Part shown: positions 7,563 through 15,367 of the stretch, one piece after another
How the letters are laid out: each line of letters opens with the position of its first letter
Numbering within the stretch: position 1 is the first letter of the stretch
Assembly (NCBI GenBank): GCA_020523885.1
Contig: JAJAPY010000007.1
Coordinates: forward strand, 1-64,000
Direction of reading: 5' to 3'
DNA: 64,000 nucleotides
Source of the DNA: Candidatus Liberimonas magnetica
GTDB lineage: Bacteria; Elusimicrobiota; Endomicrobiia; Endomicrobiales; JAFGIL01
Notes under the pieces: generated by a model
The model's database searches: none
The model's input: only the letters and a program-made list of their open reading frames with translations
Told to the model about the DNA's origin: nothing
Position numbers and translations under genes: made by a program

Positions 7563-8138
7563 ATGAAAAGCATTAAAGGCACAAAAACTGAAAAAAACCT
7601 GCTGGCATCGTTTGCAGGCGAGTCACAGGCAAGGAACAGGTATACTTATTTTGCTTCGGTTGCAAAAAAAGAAGAATATGAACAGATCTCTGCGATATTT
7701 TTAGAAACTGCCGAAAATGAAAAAGAACATGCAAAACGGTTCTTTAAATTATTAGAAGGGGGCATGGTCGAAATAACTGCAAGCTATCCTGCAGGAGTTA
7801 TAGGAAAAACAACTGAAAACCTGAAAGCTGCCGCAGCAGGAGAGAACGAAGAGCATACAAAACTTTATCCAGGGGCAGCGGACATTGCAGACAAGGAAGG
7901 TTTTCCTGAAATAGCAAAGCAATACAGGGCTATAGCTTCGGTAGAAGTCCAGCACGAAAAAAGGTACCTGACCCTGTTAAACAATATCGAGACACATAAG
8001 GTTTTTAAAAGAGATAAGGTCGTGAAATGGAAATGCAGAAACTGCGGCTATATCCATGAAGGGATAGATGCTCCTGAAATTTGCCCTGCCTGTGCTCACC
8101 CCAAAGCATACTACGAACTCTTCTGCCAGAGTTATTAA
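7563..8138 (+). CDS. rbr: Rubrerythrin
   Basis: A 191-residue peroxide-reducing diiron protein of anaerobes. The N-terminal ferritin-like domain (about 1-145) carries the metal-binding helices FAGESQARNRYTYFA, ETAENEKEHAKRF, GENEEHTKLYPG and SVEVQHEKRY. The C-terminal rubredoxin-like domain has CRNCGY and CPACAHPKAYYEL, giving the paired CxxC iron site. The ATG at 7563 follows GGAGGGAG; an in-frame TTG 15 bases upstream is less likely. It reduces H2O2 with electrons from NADH via rubredoxin or other donors. It is separated from the gene before it by a repeat element, so it may be transcribed separately. Confidence 0.93.
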   Translation: MKSIKGTKTEKNLLASFAGESQARNRYTYFASVAKKEEYEQISAIFLETAENEKEHAKRFFKLLEGGMVEITASYPAGVIGKTTENLKAAAAGENEEHTKLYPGAADIADKEGFPEIAKQYRAIASVEVQHEKRYLTLLNNIETHKVFKRDKVVKWKCRNCGYIHEGIDAPEICPACAHPKAYYELFCQSY

Positions 8139-8212
8139 CAATTTAGGGGACAATTTGGGACTTTCACCGGAACGCTCACTTAGGGTAAAGTATGCTGTGC
8201 GTAAAGCTTATC

Positions 8213-8806
8213 CTATTCTGTTAATATGAAGATTGAGGTGTAAAGGTACCAGAAACCTACCAGGATAGATGCTGTCTGGGCCAGAAGCTTTACCGGTTTG
8301 AACCTTGAAACCTGGCCTGCAAAAATTAGTATAGCCACCCAAACGCTTGAGCCAAAATAAAAACCCAAAAAAAAGATTATCGAACCGGCCACACTTCCCA
8401 TCTCCAGTATCTTGTTAAGACCCAGTAAGAACGGCGGGCAGATGTTTAAGCCCATAACAATTCCTGCAAGCAACGGAAAATTTTCGCCAGGGATAAGCTT
8501 ATTGGCTGTACGGCATACGGACAGGTTAAGGTTTATTCTGCCGAAGGCAAAGCCTATAAGCCAGAGAGAAAGTATGAGGGTCAGGACAGAGAAAAATCTG
8601 GGGTTTATCCTCCCATCAAAATAAAGGCCTAGGGAACCGAAAAAGGCTGCAAAGAAAAGATATGCGATTAACCTGCCTGTCAAAAACTTTAATACCGGGA
8701 ATACGGAGCTTCTGGTTTCACTTAAGAGGAACGGAAGAAGTACCGGAGAGCAGACTGCAAAGCAGCCTAAGTTGTTGGAAAGCCCTAATAAGAATCCTTC
8801 AATCAT
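8213..8806 (-). CDS. CcdA/DsbD-like thiol-electron transporter
   Basis: A 197-residue membrane protein with six hydrophobic segments. It resembles the CcdA/DsbD transmembrane domain: an N-terminal GCFAVCSPVLLPFLL motif (Cys and Pro in helix 1) and a matching NICPPFLLGL motif in helix 4. In that family the two helix-embedded Cys residues pass reducing equivalents from the cytoplasm to the periplasm. The SafE/UreH-like branch is an alternative. It lies downstream of, and may be co-transcribed with, the MEMO/AMMECR1 fusion and nfnAB, although a family A element sits in the 114-base gap. Confidence 0.7.
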   Translation of the reverse strand: MIEGFLLGLSNNLGCFAVCSPVLLPFLLSETRSSVFPVLKFLTGRLIAYLFFAAFFGSLGLYFDGRINPRFFSVLTLILSLWLIGFAFGRINLNLSVCRTANKLIPGENFPLLAGIVMGLNICPPFLLGLNKILEMGSVAGSIIFFLGFYFGSSVWVAILIFAGQVSRFKPVKLLAQTASILVGFWYLYTSIFILTE

Positions 8807-8826
8807 ATTTATTCCGAGCGTATTTT

Positions 8827-8909
8827 GGATAGCGTTTACCGTATAATTAAGTCAAAATAAATTGTGATTTTGTTTTTCCTATCCGCTAAACGCTCTACGC
8901 TGTACGCTA
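8827..8909. repeat. Family A heptamer inverted-repeat element, copy 2
   Basis: The left arm (8827-8845) contains GGATAGCGTTTACCGTATA. The right arm (8878-8909) reads CCTATCCGCTAAACGCTCTA and continues CGCTGTACGCTA. The core AAGTCAAAATAAATTGTGAT, then TTTGTTTTTCC, matches copy 1 with few differences. It fills the gap between the CcdA-like and MEMO/AMMECR1 genes. Confidence 0.75.
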
Positions 8910-8920
8910 AAAATTATACG

Positions 8921-10435
8921 TTATTTTGGTTCTTCAAAAGCAACGACCGTAAATACATAGAGTTCTGTGGAAGGATTCTTCCATGCGTCGCGGGAAAGGC
9001 CTGCTTTCTGGGAGCACAGCTCGCTCATAAAATCCTCTTTATCCGGGAGTTGTTCCCAGACCTGAGGAAGGAAAAGGCCGCTCCTTCCAAAGCCTTTCTT
9101 TACGACTACTCCGTGAATCTTCGGTTTTATCTCATCCGCGTTTTTTATCCGCCTCATGGGAGAAAGAATGGATATTTCAAAATGAAGGTTCTTTAGCTCT
9201 GCGGAAGTCACGGGAGAGAAACGAGGGTCTTCTGTTGCCGCAGCTGTGGCCATTTGTGTTACGGCAGCGTATAAAGGCGCCCGGGGTTCGGTTGTGCCGA
9301 TACAGCCCCTTAACCCGCCGTGTTCCGTAAGCGTTACAAATACAGCCGCTGGTTCTATCAGTTCAGGGTCAGAGGTCTTGTATTTATAAACATTGTTATT
9401 TTTCAAATAATACTCTACCGACTGCCTCGCTAGCAAAAGAAGTTCTTTTTGATGTTTTTCGCTGATCTTGAATTCGTCCACAGATCCCTCCTTAGGCGCA
9501 TTATTTTGGGATTTATTAGCTGATGCGATAAATGCCACTGATCCGTACCCCACTACCCTTGAACGGTCCCCGGTCAAGTCTCCGGAATTTGAATAATTGA
9601 GTATTTTTACCGTGTCTGCCCCGAGCGCTTTGGCTGCGAACATCGTTGTATAAATGGCTTCTTCGGCACATACGGTGCAGGCTTCATTCGGGACGTTTAA
9701 AGCCATAAGTTCGTCAACCGTTTTCTTAAGGCTGTAAGGGTCGAATTTTTCCATAGATTTTAATGATTTTGAATCTATCATATTGGCATTTGCCCAGGTC
9801 GGATAATGAGACATGTCGCTTGAAGCAAGGATCAAGACTTCGTCTGAAACCCCGAGTTCATTGACTGAACTTACGATCGCCTCAGCTATTTCCTTGCAGT
9901 TTTCCATGGACTGGTATGAGCTTAAAAGTATAGGTACGATAGAAAATTCTTTTAGGGTATGCTCAAGGAACGGAAGTTGGACTTCAAGGGAATGCTCTTT
10001 TTTGTGAGGATAAATGTTCTCTTCAAGGAGAGGTGTCTTGGCAAGGATGTTTCTTGCAAGCTTCTCGTTTACAGGTACTTTGCCGATAGGTGTTTCAAAA
10101 TTGCCGCTGGCGTATACGGCGCCTTTACTTAAAAGGTTCTGGTGGCTGTTCCCGAATAAAATTACGGTTTTTATGTTTCCGCCCGATAAAGCTTTGTAGC
10201 TGTACGCTGCAGTGGGGGCTGAATAAACATACCCTGCGTGCGGGCATAGAACAGCTATAACTTTGCCTTCTATATCGAGTTTGGGTACTGAATTCAAATA
10301 ACCGTCAACTGTTTTATTTAACTCCTGGGGGTTTGAAGGATAGAAGCTTCCTGCTACTGCGGGCGGCCTGTCATTTGCATAGGTACAACCAAAAAAAGAC
10401 AAAACCAAAAGTATGAATACTGATTTTTTTAACAT
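8921..10435 (-). CDS. Exported MEMO1-AMMECR1 fusion (AmmeMemoRadiSam B+A)
   Basis: A 504-residue protein. Residues 1-21 form a signal peptide with a possible lipobox (SFFGC), so the protein is probably anchored or released outside the inner membrane. Residues about 23-300 are a MEMO1-family domain (RPPAVAGSFYPSNPQEL; CPHAGYVYSAPTAAYSY). This domain resembles class III extradiol dioxygenases. Residues about 325-500 are an AMMECR1 domain with the invariant LRGCIG motif. These two domains often occur with a radical SAM protein in a triad of unknown function; no radical SAM gene is in this window. The gene starts 18 bases after nfnB, so co-transcription is likely. Confidence 0.85.
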   Translation of the reverse strand: MLKKSVFILLVLSFFGCTYANDRPPAVAGSFYPSNPQELNKTVDGYLNSVPKLDIEGKVIAVLCPHAGYVYSAPTAAYSYKALSGGNIKTVILFGNSHQNLLSKGAVYASGNFETPIGKVPVNEKLARNILAKTPLLEENIYPHKKEHSLEVQLPFLEHTLKEFSIVPILLSSYQSMENCKEIAEAIVSSVNELGVSDEVLILASSDMSHYPTWANANMIDSKSLKSMEKFDPYSLKKTVDELMALNVPNEACTVCAEEAIYTTMFAAKALGADTVKILNYSNSGDLTGDRSRVVGYGSVAFIASANKSQNNAPKEGSVDEFKISEKHQKELLLLARQSVEYYLKNNNVYKYKTSDPELIEPAAVFVTLTEHGGLRGCIGTTEPRAPLYAAVTQMATAAATEDPRFSPVTSAELKNLHFEISILSPMRRIKNADEIKPKIHGVVVKKGFGRSGLFLPQVWEQLPDKEDFMSELCSQKAGLSRDAWKNPSTELYVFTVVAFEEPK

Positions 10436-10453
10436 TTGAGTTTGCCCCCTGTC

Positions 10454-11839
10454 TTAGGCAGGTACGAGGTTGGTTAGATATTTTTCTATTGCCCGGGCAG
10501 CCCGTTTTCCCATGCCCATTGCCTCAATGACGGTTTCGCCGCCTACGATATCTCCGCCTGCAAAGACACCCGGCATTGTGGTCATGAAATTGTCGTCTAT
10601 TATAAGCTCTCCCCATTTATTGGTTGTAAGGCCTTTGGTTAAAGAAGGTATAAGAGGATTGGGGGAAAGGCCGACAGCTATTACTACCATATCTATAGGC
10701 ATGGTAAAATTTGAGTTTGGAATAACTTTCGGGCTTCTTCTTCCAGACTCATCCGGGGCACCAAGTTCCATCTTCTGGCATTCTATTTCTTTTACAAACC
10801 CGTTTTCATCTCCTGTGTACTTTACCGGGTTTGTAAGGAGCATGAATTTTATTCCTTCTTCAAGCGCATGGTTAGCTTCCTCAAGGCGTGCCGGCATCTC
10901 TTCTTTCGAACGGCGGTAGATAAGCGTAACCTCGCTTGCCCCAAGGCGAAGAGCTGTCCTTGCCGAGTCCATGGCTGTGTTGCCGCCGCCTATGACCGCA
11001 ACCCTTTTGCCTACGTATACAGGCGTGTCATGTTCAGGAAAGGTATAAGCATTCATAAGGTTGACCCTTACAAGGAATTCGTTTGCAGAATATATATTGT
11101 TAAGGTTTTCTCCCGGGATATTCATAAAATTAGGAAGCCCTGCACCCACCGCAAGAAATATCGCTTTAAAACCTTCTTTAAAAAGGTCGTCTAAGCTTTT
11201 TGTGCGGCCGATAAGCGAATTCCTTATTATTTTTACACCCATTTTTTCAAGGTTTGCAAGTTCAAAGTCAAGTATATCGTTCGGGAGCCTGAACTCCGGT
11301 ATCCCGTACCTTAAGACCCCGCCGGGTTTATGGAGGGATTCAAATATGGTAACGTCAAAACCCGCCTTTGCAAGGTCTCCTGCGCAGGTCAGGCCTGCGG
11401 GGCCTGAACCTACAACTGCGATTTTGATTTCTGAATTATTTCCTCTAACAGGGCCGGTTGTGAAGTTGTTTTCTCTTTCCCAGTCAGCGGTAAAACGTTC
11501 CAGATAGCCTATACCGACTGGTTCGCCTTTTTTGCCGAGAATACACTTTAACTCGCACTGCTCTTCCTGCGGGCAGACCCTTCCGCAGACTGCCGGGAGG
11601 TTATTCTTATCTTTTAATATTCTTACAGCCTCAGGCATGTTATCCTGGGCTATGGCTTTGATAAACCCCGGTATATTTATTTCAACGGGACAGCCTTCTA
11701 TGCACAATGGTTTTTTACACTGGATGCACCTTTTGGCTTCTTCTACCGCCTGCTCTTTCCTGTAGCCAAGGTTTACCTCTTTGAAATCTTTACTGCGTTC
11801 AACGGAAGGGCGCTCGTTCATCTTTACTTTTTTTGACAT
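10454..11839 (-). CDS. nfnB: NfnB / glutamate synthase small-subunit-like oxidoreductase
   Basis: A 461-residue flavoprotein with an N-terminal Cys-rich region binding two 4Fe-4S clusters (RCIQCKKPLCIEGCPVEINI near residue 38; CGRVCPQEEQCELKC near 85). An FAD Rossmann motif VVGSGPAGLTCAGDLAKAG lies near residue 142 and an NADPH Rossmann motif VIGGGNTAMDSA near 286. Paired with NfnA it forms the NADH-dependent ferredoxin:NADP+ oxidoreductase, which bifurcates electrons between ferredoxin, NADH and NADPH. The ATG at 11839 is chosen because GGAG stands 5 bases before it; a GTG two codons upstream overlaps that site. The start overlaps nfnA by 16 bases. A homotetrameric glutamate synthase alone is less likely given that pairing. 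Confidence 0.88.
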   Translation of the reverse strand: MSKKVKMNERPSVERSKDFKEVNLGYRKEQAVEEAKRCIQCKKPLCIEGCPVEINIPGFIKAIAQDNMPEAVRILKDKNNLPAVCGRVCPQEEQCELKCILGKKGEPVGIGYLERFTADWERENNFTTGPVRGNNSEIKIAVVGSGPAGLTCAGDLAKAGFDVTIFESLHKPGGVLRYGIPEFRLPNDILDFELANLEKMGVKIIRNSLIGRTKSLDDLFKEGFKAIFLAVGAGLPNFMNIPGENLNNIYSANEFLVRVNLMNAYTFPEHDTPVYVGKRVAVIGGGNTAMDSARTALRLGASEVTLIYRRSKEEMPARLEEANHALEEGIKFMLLTNPVKYTGDENGFVKEIECQKMELGAPDESGRRSPKVIPNSNFTMPIDMVVIAVGLSPNPLIPSLTKGLTTNKWGELIIDDNFMTTMPGVFAGGDIVGGETVIEAMGMGKRAARAIEKYLTNLVPA

Positions 11840-12666
11840 AGGCACTCCGCATTATATTTTTCAAAAGAGACTTTTTCTTTATCTTTGAACAAGCTTAAGC
11901 GTTTGATAAGCTCATCCCAGTTGACTTCATGCCCGTTAAATTCAGGGCCTTCGACACAGGCAAACTTAGTCTTTCCTCCTACAGATACCCTGCATGCACC
12001 GCACATCCCTGTGCCGTCAACCATTATAGGGTTTAAAGATACAATTGTATGTATATTATAAGGTTTTGTAAGGTTTGATATTACTTTCATCATAGGCACA
12101 GGACCTATGGCATAGACAAGGCCTATCCCTTCTCCTTTTTCTATCAAACCCTGCAAAACATTCGATACAAAACCTTTCTGGCCGTAAGATCCGTCGTCGG
12201 TAGTAACAAATAATTGATCGCAGGCTTGTTTCATTTCTGCTTCAAGGATCACAAGGTCTTTGTTCCTTGCCCCGATTATGCCTATTACCTTATTGCCGGC
12301 TTCTTTATAAGCCTTTGCGACCGGCAGTATCTCCGCCACGCCTACTCCTCCGCCTATGGCCGCAACAGTCCCAATTTTCTTTATTTCTGTAGGGTGGCCG
12401 AGAGGGCCGAGGATATCGGGTATATTATCCCCTGGTTCAAGCCTGCCAAGCGAGGCTGTTGTTTTTCCTATCTCCTGAAAAATAAAAGTAATGGTCCCTT
12501 TATCTATATTTTTTCCTGCTATGGTCAGAGGTATCCTTTCTCCTTTTTCGGATACCCTTAACATGACGAACTGGCCTGCCAGGGCTTTCTTTGCTATCTG
12601 GGGTGCCTGGACTTCAATTTGTTTGACATTGTTGGCCAGATTTATTTTGGAGATGATATTATACAT
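11824..12666 (-). CDS. nfnA: NfnA, ferredoxin-NADP+ reductase-like subunit
   Basis: A 280-residue protein of the ferredoxin-NADP reductase family. The FAD-binding beta barrel (about 1-95) includes AGQFVMLRV and RIPLTIA. The NAD(H) domain has AAIGGGVGVAEILPVAKA near residue 103. The C-terminal 2Fe-2S site is GMCGACRVSVGGKTKFAC near residue 220. It is the subunit that binds NADH and passes electrons to NfnB. The ATG at 12666 is preferred over one seven codons upstream, because an AAGG box precedes it and the family begins YNIISK. Overlap with nfnB implies coupled translation. Confidence 0.88.
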   Translation of the reverse strand: MYNIISKINLANNVKQIEVQAPQIAKKALAGQFVMLRVSEKGERIPLTIAGKNIDKGTITFIFQEIGKTTASLGRLEPGDNIPDILGPLGHPTEIKKIGTVAAIGGGVGVAEILPVAKAYKEAGNKVIGIIGARNKDLVILEAEMKQACDQLFVTTDDGSYGQKGFVSNVLQGLIEKGEGIGLVYAIGPVPMMKVISNLTKPYNIHTIVSLNPIMVDGTGMCGACRVSVGGKTKFACVEGPEFNGHEVNWDELIKRLSLFKDKEKVSFEKYNAECLCQKK

Positions 12667-12686
12667 GATCTGCCTTTTTAAAAACA

Positions 12687-12722
12687 ATCCAGCCTTGTCC
12701 CTGATAAGATCGAAAGCTGGAT
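12687..12722. repeat. Hairpin between HNH gene and nfnA
   Basis: A 7-bp inverted repeat, ATCCAGC at 12687-12693 and GCTGGAT at 12716-12722, spans most of the 71-base gap between the HNH gene and nfnA, both on the minus strand. Neither side has a long T-tract, so it is more likely an mRNA-stabilising or attenuating hairpin than a strong terminator. Confidence 0.4.
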
Positions 12723-12737
12723 ATTGAAAATTTAAGC

Positions 12738-13340
12738 CTATTCCTCGTCTAACTCGCCGTTCCAGTAAATCGTATCAATAAACCTCTGCCATGAAGCCCT
12801 GACTCTTATAGGGGAACGGAAAACAAGGGGTATACTGCCGTGCCATTTTGGTTTTGCCGGTTTTACCAGAAGCTTCATGCCGGCCTCTTGAGGGGTTTTA
12901 TTGCTTTTTCTTAAATTACATGGGATACAGGCAGTAACGATATTTGACCAGGAAGTTTTGCCGCCCCGGCTTTTAGGGACTACATGGTCAAGGTTTAATT
13001 CCTGGGTTGAAAGTTTCTGACCGCAGTAACAGCATTTATAGTTATAATATTCATAAATATTTCTTCTTGTGAATTTTACGTCCGTAGAGGGGAGCCTGTC
13101 ATATAGCTTTAATGCAATAACTTCAGGTATGGCGATCTTGAAACTGGGAGTATGAACGAAACCGGCAGGGTGTTCCTGTATCATATTAGATATTTCCCGC
13201 CAGTCTTCGAAGGAATAGGTGCGGTATTCCTGGTCAACTACGCAGGCATGGTCTGCGAACACCAGGGACAACGCCCTCTGCCAGGATGTAATCTGAATTG
13301 CATAAAAACTCTTGTTTAGTACAAGCACATCTGTGGACAT
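12738..13340 (-). CDS. HNH endonuclease family protein
   Basis: A 200-residue protein with a central-to-C-terminal HNH domain. Zinc-binding pairs are CCYCGQ near residue 102 and CIPC near 138. The catalytic stretch is LNLDHVVPKSRGGKTSWSN, containing the DH dyad. The N-terminal 90 residues (LVLNKSFYAIQITSWQRAL) are typical of a widespread bacterial HNH subfamily often found as a lone chromosomal gene. These are predicted DNA nucleases of unknown physiological role. The gene stands alone between two hairpin regions and is probably its own transcription unit. Confidence 0.8.
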   Translation of the reverse strand: MSTDVLVLNKSFYAIQITSWQRALSLVFADHACVVDQEYRTYSFEDWREISNMIQEHPAGFVHTPSFKIAIPEVIALKLYDRLPSTDVKFTRRNIYEYYNYKCCYCGQKLSTQELNLDHVVPKSRGGKTSWSNIVTACIPCNLRKSNKTPQEAGMKLLVKPAKPKWHGSIPLVFRSPIRVRASWQRFIDTIYWNGELDEE

Positions 13341-13356
13341 AAGTGAATATCCTTCG

Positions 13357-13377
13357 ATAGGAGACAGAGTCTCCTAT
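13357..13377. repeat. Perfect 9-bp dyad upstream of the HNH gene
   Basis: ATAGGAGAC at 13357-13365 and GTCTCCTAT at 13369-13377 are perfectly complementary around a 3-base centre. The dyad lies 17-37 bases before the HNH start codon on the minus strand. It could be an operator or a leader hairpin that covers the region just before translation start; the sequence does not decide. Confidence 0.5.
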
Positions 13378-13388
13378 AAATAACACGA

Positions 13389-13450
13389 CATCCCGCCACC
13401 ATTAAGGTTGATCTCCCGATAAAAGTCGGGACTTTAATTGCGGCGGGATG
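13389..13450. repeat. 62-bp nested inverted repeat
   Basis: Outer arms CATCCCGCC (13389-13397) and GGCGGGATG (13442-13450) are perfect. An inner hairpin TCCCGA/TCGGGA sits at 13413-13430, and CATTAA/TTAATG-like stretches pair imperfectly between them. It lies between the receiver genes and the HNH gene, both on the minus strand. No T-tract follows directly, so a small non-autonomous mobile or REP-like element is as likely as a terminator. Confidence 0.5.
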
Positions 13451-13508
13451 AATTAGATTATAATTTTTTTGGCGGTTTTTGTCAACATAGAAATAGGGCT
13501 GGATATTT

Positions 13509-13919
13509 TTAGGGAAGTTGTTTTTTTGTTTCTAAATCGTTTTTTGTGGAAGAGATAGATAAAGAATCATTTATGCGTTCTAAAAGCTCGGTCAATTCAA
13601 AGGGTTTTAATATGCAAAAGTATGCTTTAGAGCGCGAAATACTCCTTGTGATTTCAGATGAAAAATTTCCGGTAACAAAAATTATAGGTATATCCTTGGT
13701 TATATCTGAAACTCCGAGATCTTTCGAGATATGGTCGCCGTCGGTTCCCGGCATGACAAAATCCAAAATTATTATATCCGGTTTTTCCGATTTTGCCAGT
13801 TCAACCGCTTTAAGCGCATCGGAAGTACTGACCACGCAATAACCGTTCATTTCAAGCCCGGTCCTGATATATTCTATCATTTCTTCCTGATCGTCTATCA
13901 CCATGACTTTTTTTTGCAT
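13509..13919 (-). CDS. Single-domain response regulator
   Basis: A 136-residue stand-alone receiver domain of a two-component or phosphorelay system. Acid pocket DDQ at about residues 8-10, phospho-acceptor Asp in IILDFVMPG near residue 53, switch Thr in IFVTGN and Lys in ILKPFE near residue 107. There is no output domain, so it must act through protein contacts or as a phosphate shuttle. It is the paralogue of the gene 27 bases upstream (same KDIPIIF and KPF patterns). No kinase lies next to it; the nearest sensors are the PAS-GGDEF protein at 15.4 kb and the kinase at 19.9 kb. Confidence 0.85.
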   Translation of the reverse strand: MQKKVMVIDDQEEMIEYIRTGLEMNGYCVVSTSDALKAVELAKSEKPDIIILDFVMPGTDGDHISKDLGVSDITKDIPIIFVTGNFSSEITRSISRSKAYFCILKPFELTELLERINDSLSISSTKNDLETKKQLP

Positions 13920-13946
13920 TTTAGTGAACCCTGTAATAAGATATGT

Positions 13947-14333
13947 CTATTTTTTCAGTGCAGGTTTTAAACCTAAAGCACTATTTATCTTTTCGATCAG
14001 CTCGGTTATATCGAACGGTTTTTTTAGGTAGCAATAAGCATTCGTCTCCCGTATTTTATCGGCGACTTCAGGCACCATATGGCCTGTAATAAAAATAATA
14101 GGGATATCTTTGGTCTTATCGGATATGCTGAGCCCCCTGTAAATGCTGTACCCGTCTATACCGGGCATCATAAAATCAAGTATTATAATGTCCGGGTTTA
14201 TAGTATTTGCAAATTCTATGGCATGTAAAGCATTTGAAACCGCAGTCACTTCAAATCCGCACATCTCAAGGCCGAACTTGATATATTCAAGCTGTTCGTA
14301 TTCATCATCTACCACCATAACCTTTATCGTCAT
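13947..14333 (-). CDS. Single-domain response regulator
   Basis: A 128-residue stand-alone receiver domain. Acid pocket VVDDEY at about residues 6-11, phospho-acceptor in IILDFMMPGIDG near 54, Thr in IFITGH and Lys in LKKPFD near 109. It is a close paralogue of the next gene on the same strand and the two are probably co-transcribed, which suggests a tandem duplication. GGAG precedes the start codon. The target is unknown. Confidence 0.85.
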   Translation of the reverse strand: MTIKVMVVDDEYEQLEYIKFGLEMCGFEVTAVSNALHAIEFANTINPDIIILDFMMPGIDGYSIYRGLSISDKTKDIPIIFITGHMVPEVADKIRETNAYCYLKKPFDITELIEKINSALGLKPALKK

Positions 14334-14610
14334 AGGTATTCTCCGTTAAGCGGCTTTTCTTATATTAAAAAAATGAACCGTTTTGCCGATTTATAATGTT
14401 TTGATAATTATTTTAGCACTATGAAAGTTTTATGTCAATTAAAAGTAATACATCACTAATACATCGGTTGAAACAAGAGGCGCAGGTTTTTTGTTAGGTG
14501 GGAAAAATACGAGGATTCAGCCACGCTGCAAAATAAGTCCCGCCATGGCGGGGTGTCACTGATTCAATGGAGTCTATGGCTCCTGCAGAAGGGGTTTCAT
14601 TTTTTAAGGC
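14334..14610. other. Intergenic stretch with a perfect palindrome
   Basis: This gap between the receiver genes and cspA holds no convincing gene. It contains a perfect 14-bp palindrome CCCGCCATGGCGGG at 14539-14552, which echoes the GGCGGGA arms of the element at 13.4 kb. A TATAAT-like stretch near 14390 is in an AT-rich run and is not a reliable promoter call. Confidence 0.5.
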
Positions 14611-14650
14611 AAAAGAAAAACTCCCCCGCCTATATAATAGCCGGGGGAGT
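14611..14650 (-). terminator. Strong Rho-independent terminator of cspA
   Basis: Read on the minus strand, ACTCCCCCGGCTAT and ATAGGCGGGGGAGT-type arms (14620-14650) form a long GC-rich stem followed by TTTTTCTTTT. It begins 18 bases after the cspA stop codon, the textbook arrangement for an abundant single-gene transcript. Confidence 0.9.
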
Positions 14651-14667
14651 CTTTGTTAAAAAAAGTA

Positions 14668-14871
14668 TTACACTTTTTTTATGTTTGATGCTTTGGGCCC
14701 TTTTTCAGAACTTTCAACGTCAAATTCTACGACGTCACCTTCTGCCAAAGACTTAAATCCTTCTGAAGCTATTGCTGAAAAATGTGCGAACACATCTCCG
14801 CTGCCGTCGTCATTGGAAATAAAGCCGAAACCTTTTGCATCATTGAACCACTTCACTTTACCGCGTGCCAT
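14668..14871 (-). CDS. csp: Cold-shock protein, CspA family
   Basis: A 67-residue single-domain OB-fold RNA/DNA-binding protein. Both nucleic-acid motifs are intact: RNP1 KGFGFI near residue 13 and RNP2 DVFAHF near residue 26. The length is standard. It acts as an RNA chaperone that melts structured mRNA. It has its own promoter, a 70-base leader with a small hairpin (14896-14910) and a strong terminator, so it is a monocistronic transcript. Whether cold induces this copy cannot be read from the sequence. Confidence 0.95.
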   Translation of the reverse strand: MARGKVKWFNDAKGFGFISNDDGSGDVFAHFSAIASEGFKSLAEGDVVEFDVESSEKGPKASNIKKV

Positions 14872-14948
14872 CCTAAATCACCTACTTTTTTCTTGTCCCA
14901 CTAAGCGGGATTGTTATTTAAGCCTTACTATGTAAAACTTAGGGTTAT

Positions 14949-14957
14949 AGTATAGCA
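14949..14957 (-). promoter_or_regulatory. Extended -10 promoter of cspA
   Basis: On the minus strand the sequence TGC-TATACT (14957-14949) fits an extended -10 element. The upstream -35 region is poor. The transcript would carry a leader of about 70 bases with a TCCCGC/GTGGGA hairpin (14896-14910), before the start codon at 14871. Confidence 0.5.
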
Positions 14958-15016
14958 TACTTTTATGATTTTGCAGCATTTAATTTAAAAATAAAATGAA
15001 ACATAAAAATGGAGCT

Positions 15017-15226
15017 TCATTTTTTACCCAGCGGTCTGTTGCATTTCGGGCATTTTAGCGCAGAAATCCTGAAACCCGGCTTCGGCGGAACAGGTATATT
15101 GCATTTCGGGCAGACCGGATAATGTTCCATGTTCTTCATTTGCATGTTTGCCGAGCTATTGAATTTATTCCCATCGTGCTCATAGGTCTTAGTGCTTCTT
15201 ATCGGGTTTTGTCCGTTCCTTTGCAT
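15017..15226 (-). CDS. Small zinc-ribbon protein
   Basis: A 69-residue protein whose second half forms a zinc ribbon: CPKCNIPVPPKPGFRI and CPKCNRPLGKK give two CPKC knuckles about 18 residues apart. The first 35 residues are polar and probably disordered. AAGGAG stands 8 bases before the start codon, supporting real translation. No partner or function is evident; such proteins may bind nucleic acid or act as small structural zinc proteins. Confidence 0.65.
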   Translation of the reverse strand: MQRNGQNPIRSTKTYEHDGNKFNSSANMQMKNMEHYPVCPKCNIPVPPKPGFRISALKCPKCNRPLGKK

Positions 15227-15277
15227 GGAGGGTTCTCCTTTAAGTGAAATTTAATTTATAGTATAGATTCCTATACT

Positions 15278-15366
15278 TGATTACGGTGATTATTAACTAC
15301 GATTACAACGATTAAAAGCTTAACATCCGGTGAAATCACCGTAATCTTTGTTTTATCGCTGTAATC
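15278..15366. repeat. Family B inverted-repeat element, copy 1
   Basis: Four variants of GATTAC-RRYGATTA occur. GATTACGGTGAT (15279-15290) and its perfect complement ATCACCGTAATC (15335-15346) form one pair. GATTACAACGATTAAAA (15301-15317) and TTTTATCGCTGTAATC (15351-15366) form the other. The element fills the gap between the zinc-ribbon gene and the GGDEF/HD-GYP gene. Confidence 0.75.
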
Positions 15367-15367
15367 A

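Noticed and set aside
10454-11839. Stand-alone glutamate synthase small subunit (GltD)
   Set aside because: It overlaps an NfnA-type gene and no large subunit is nearby, so the Nfn assignment fits better.
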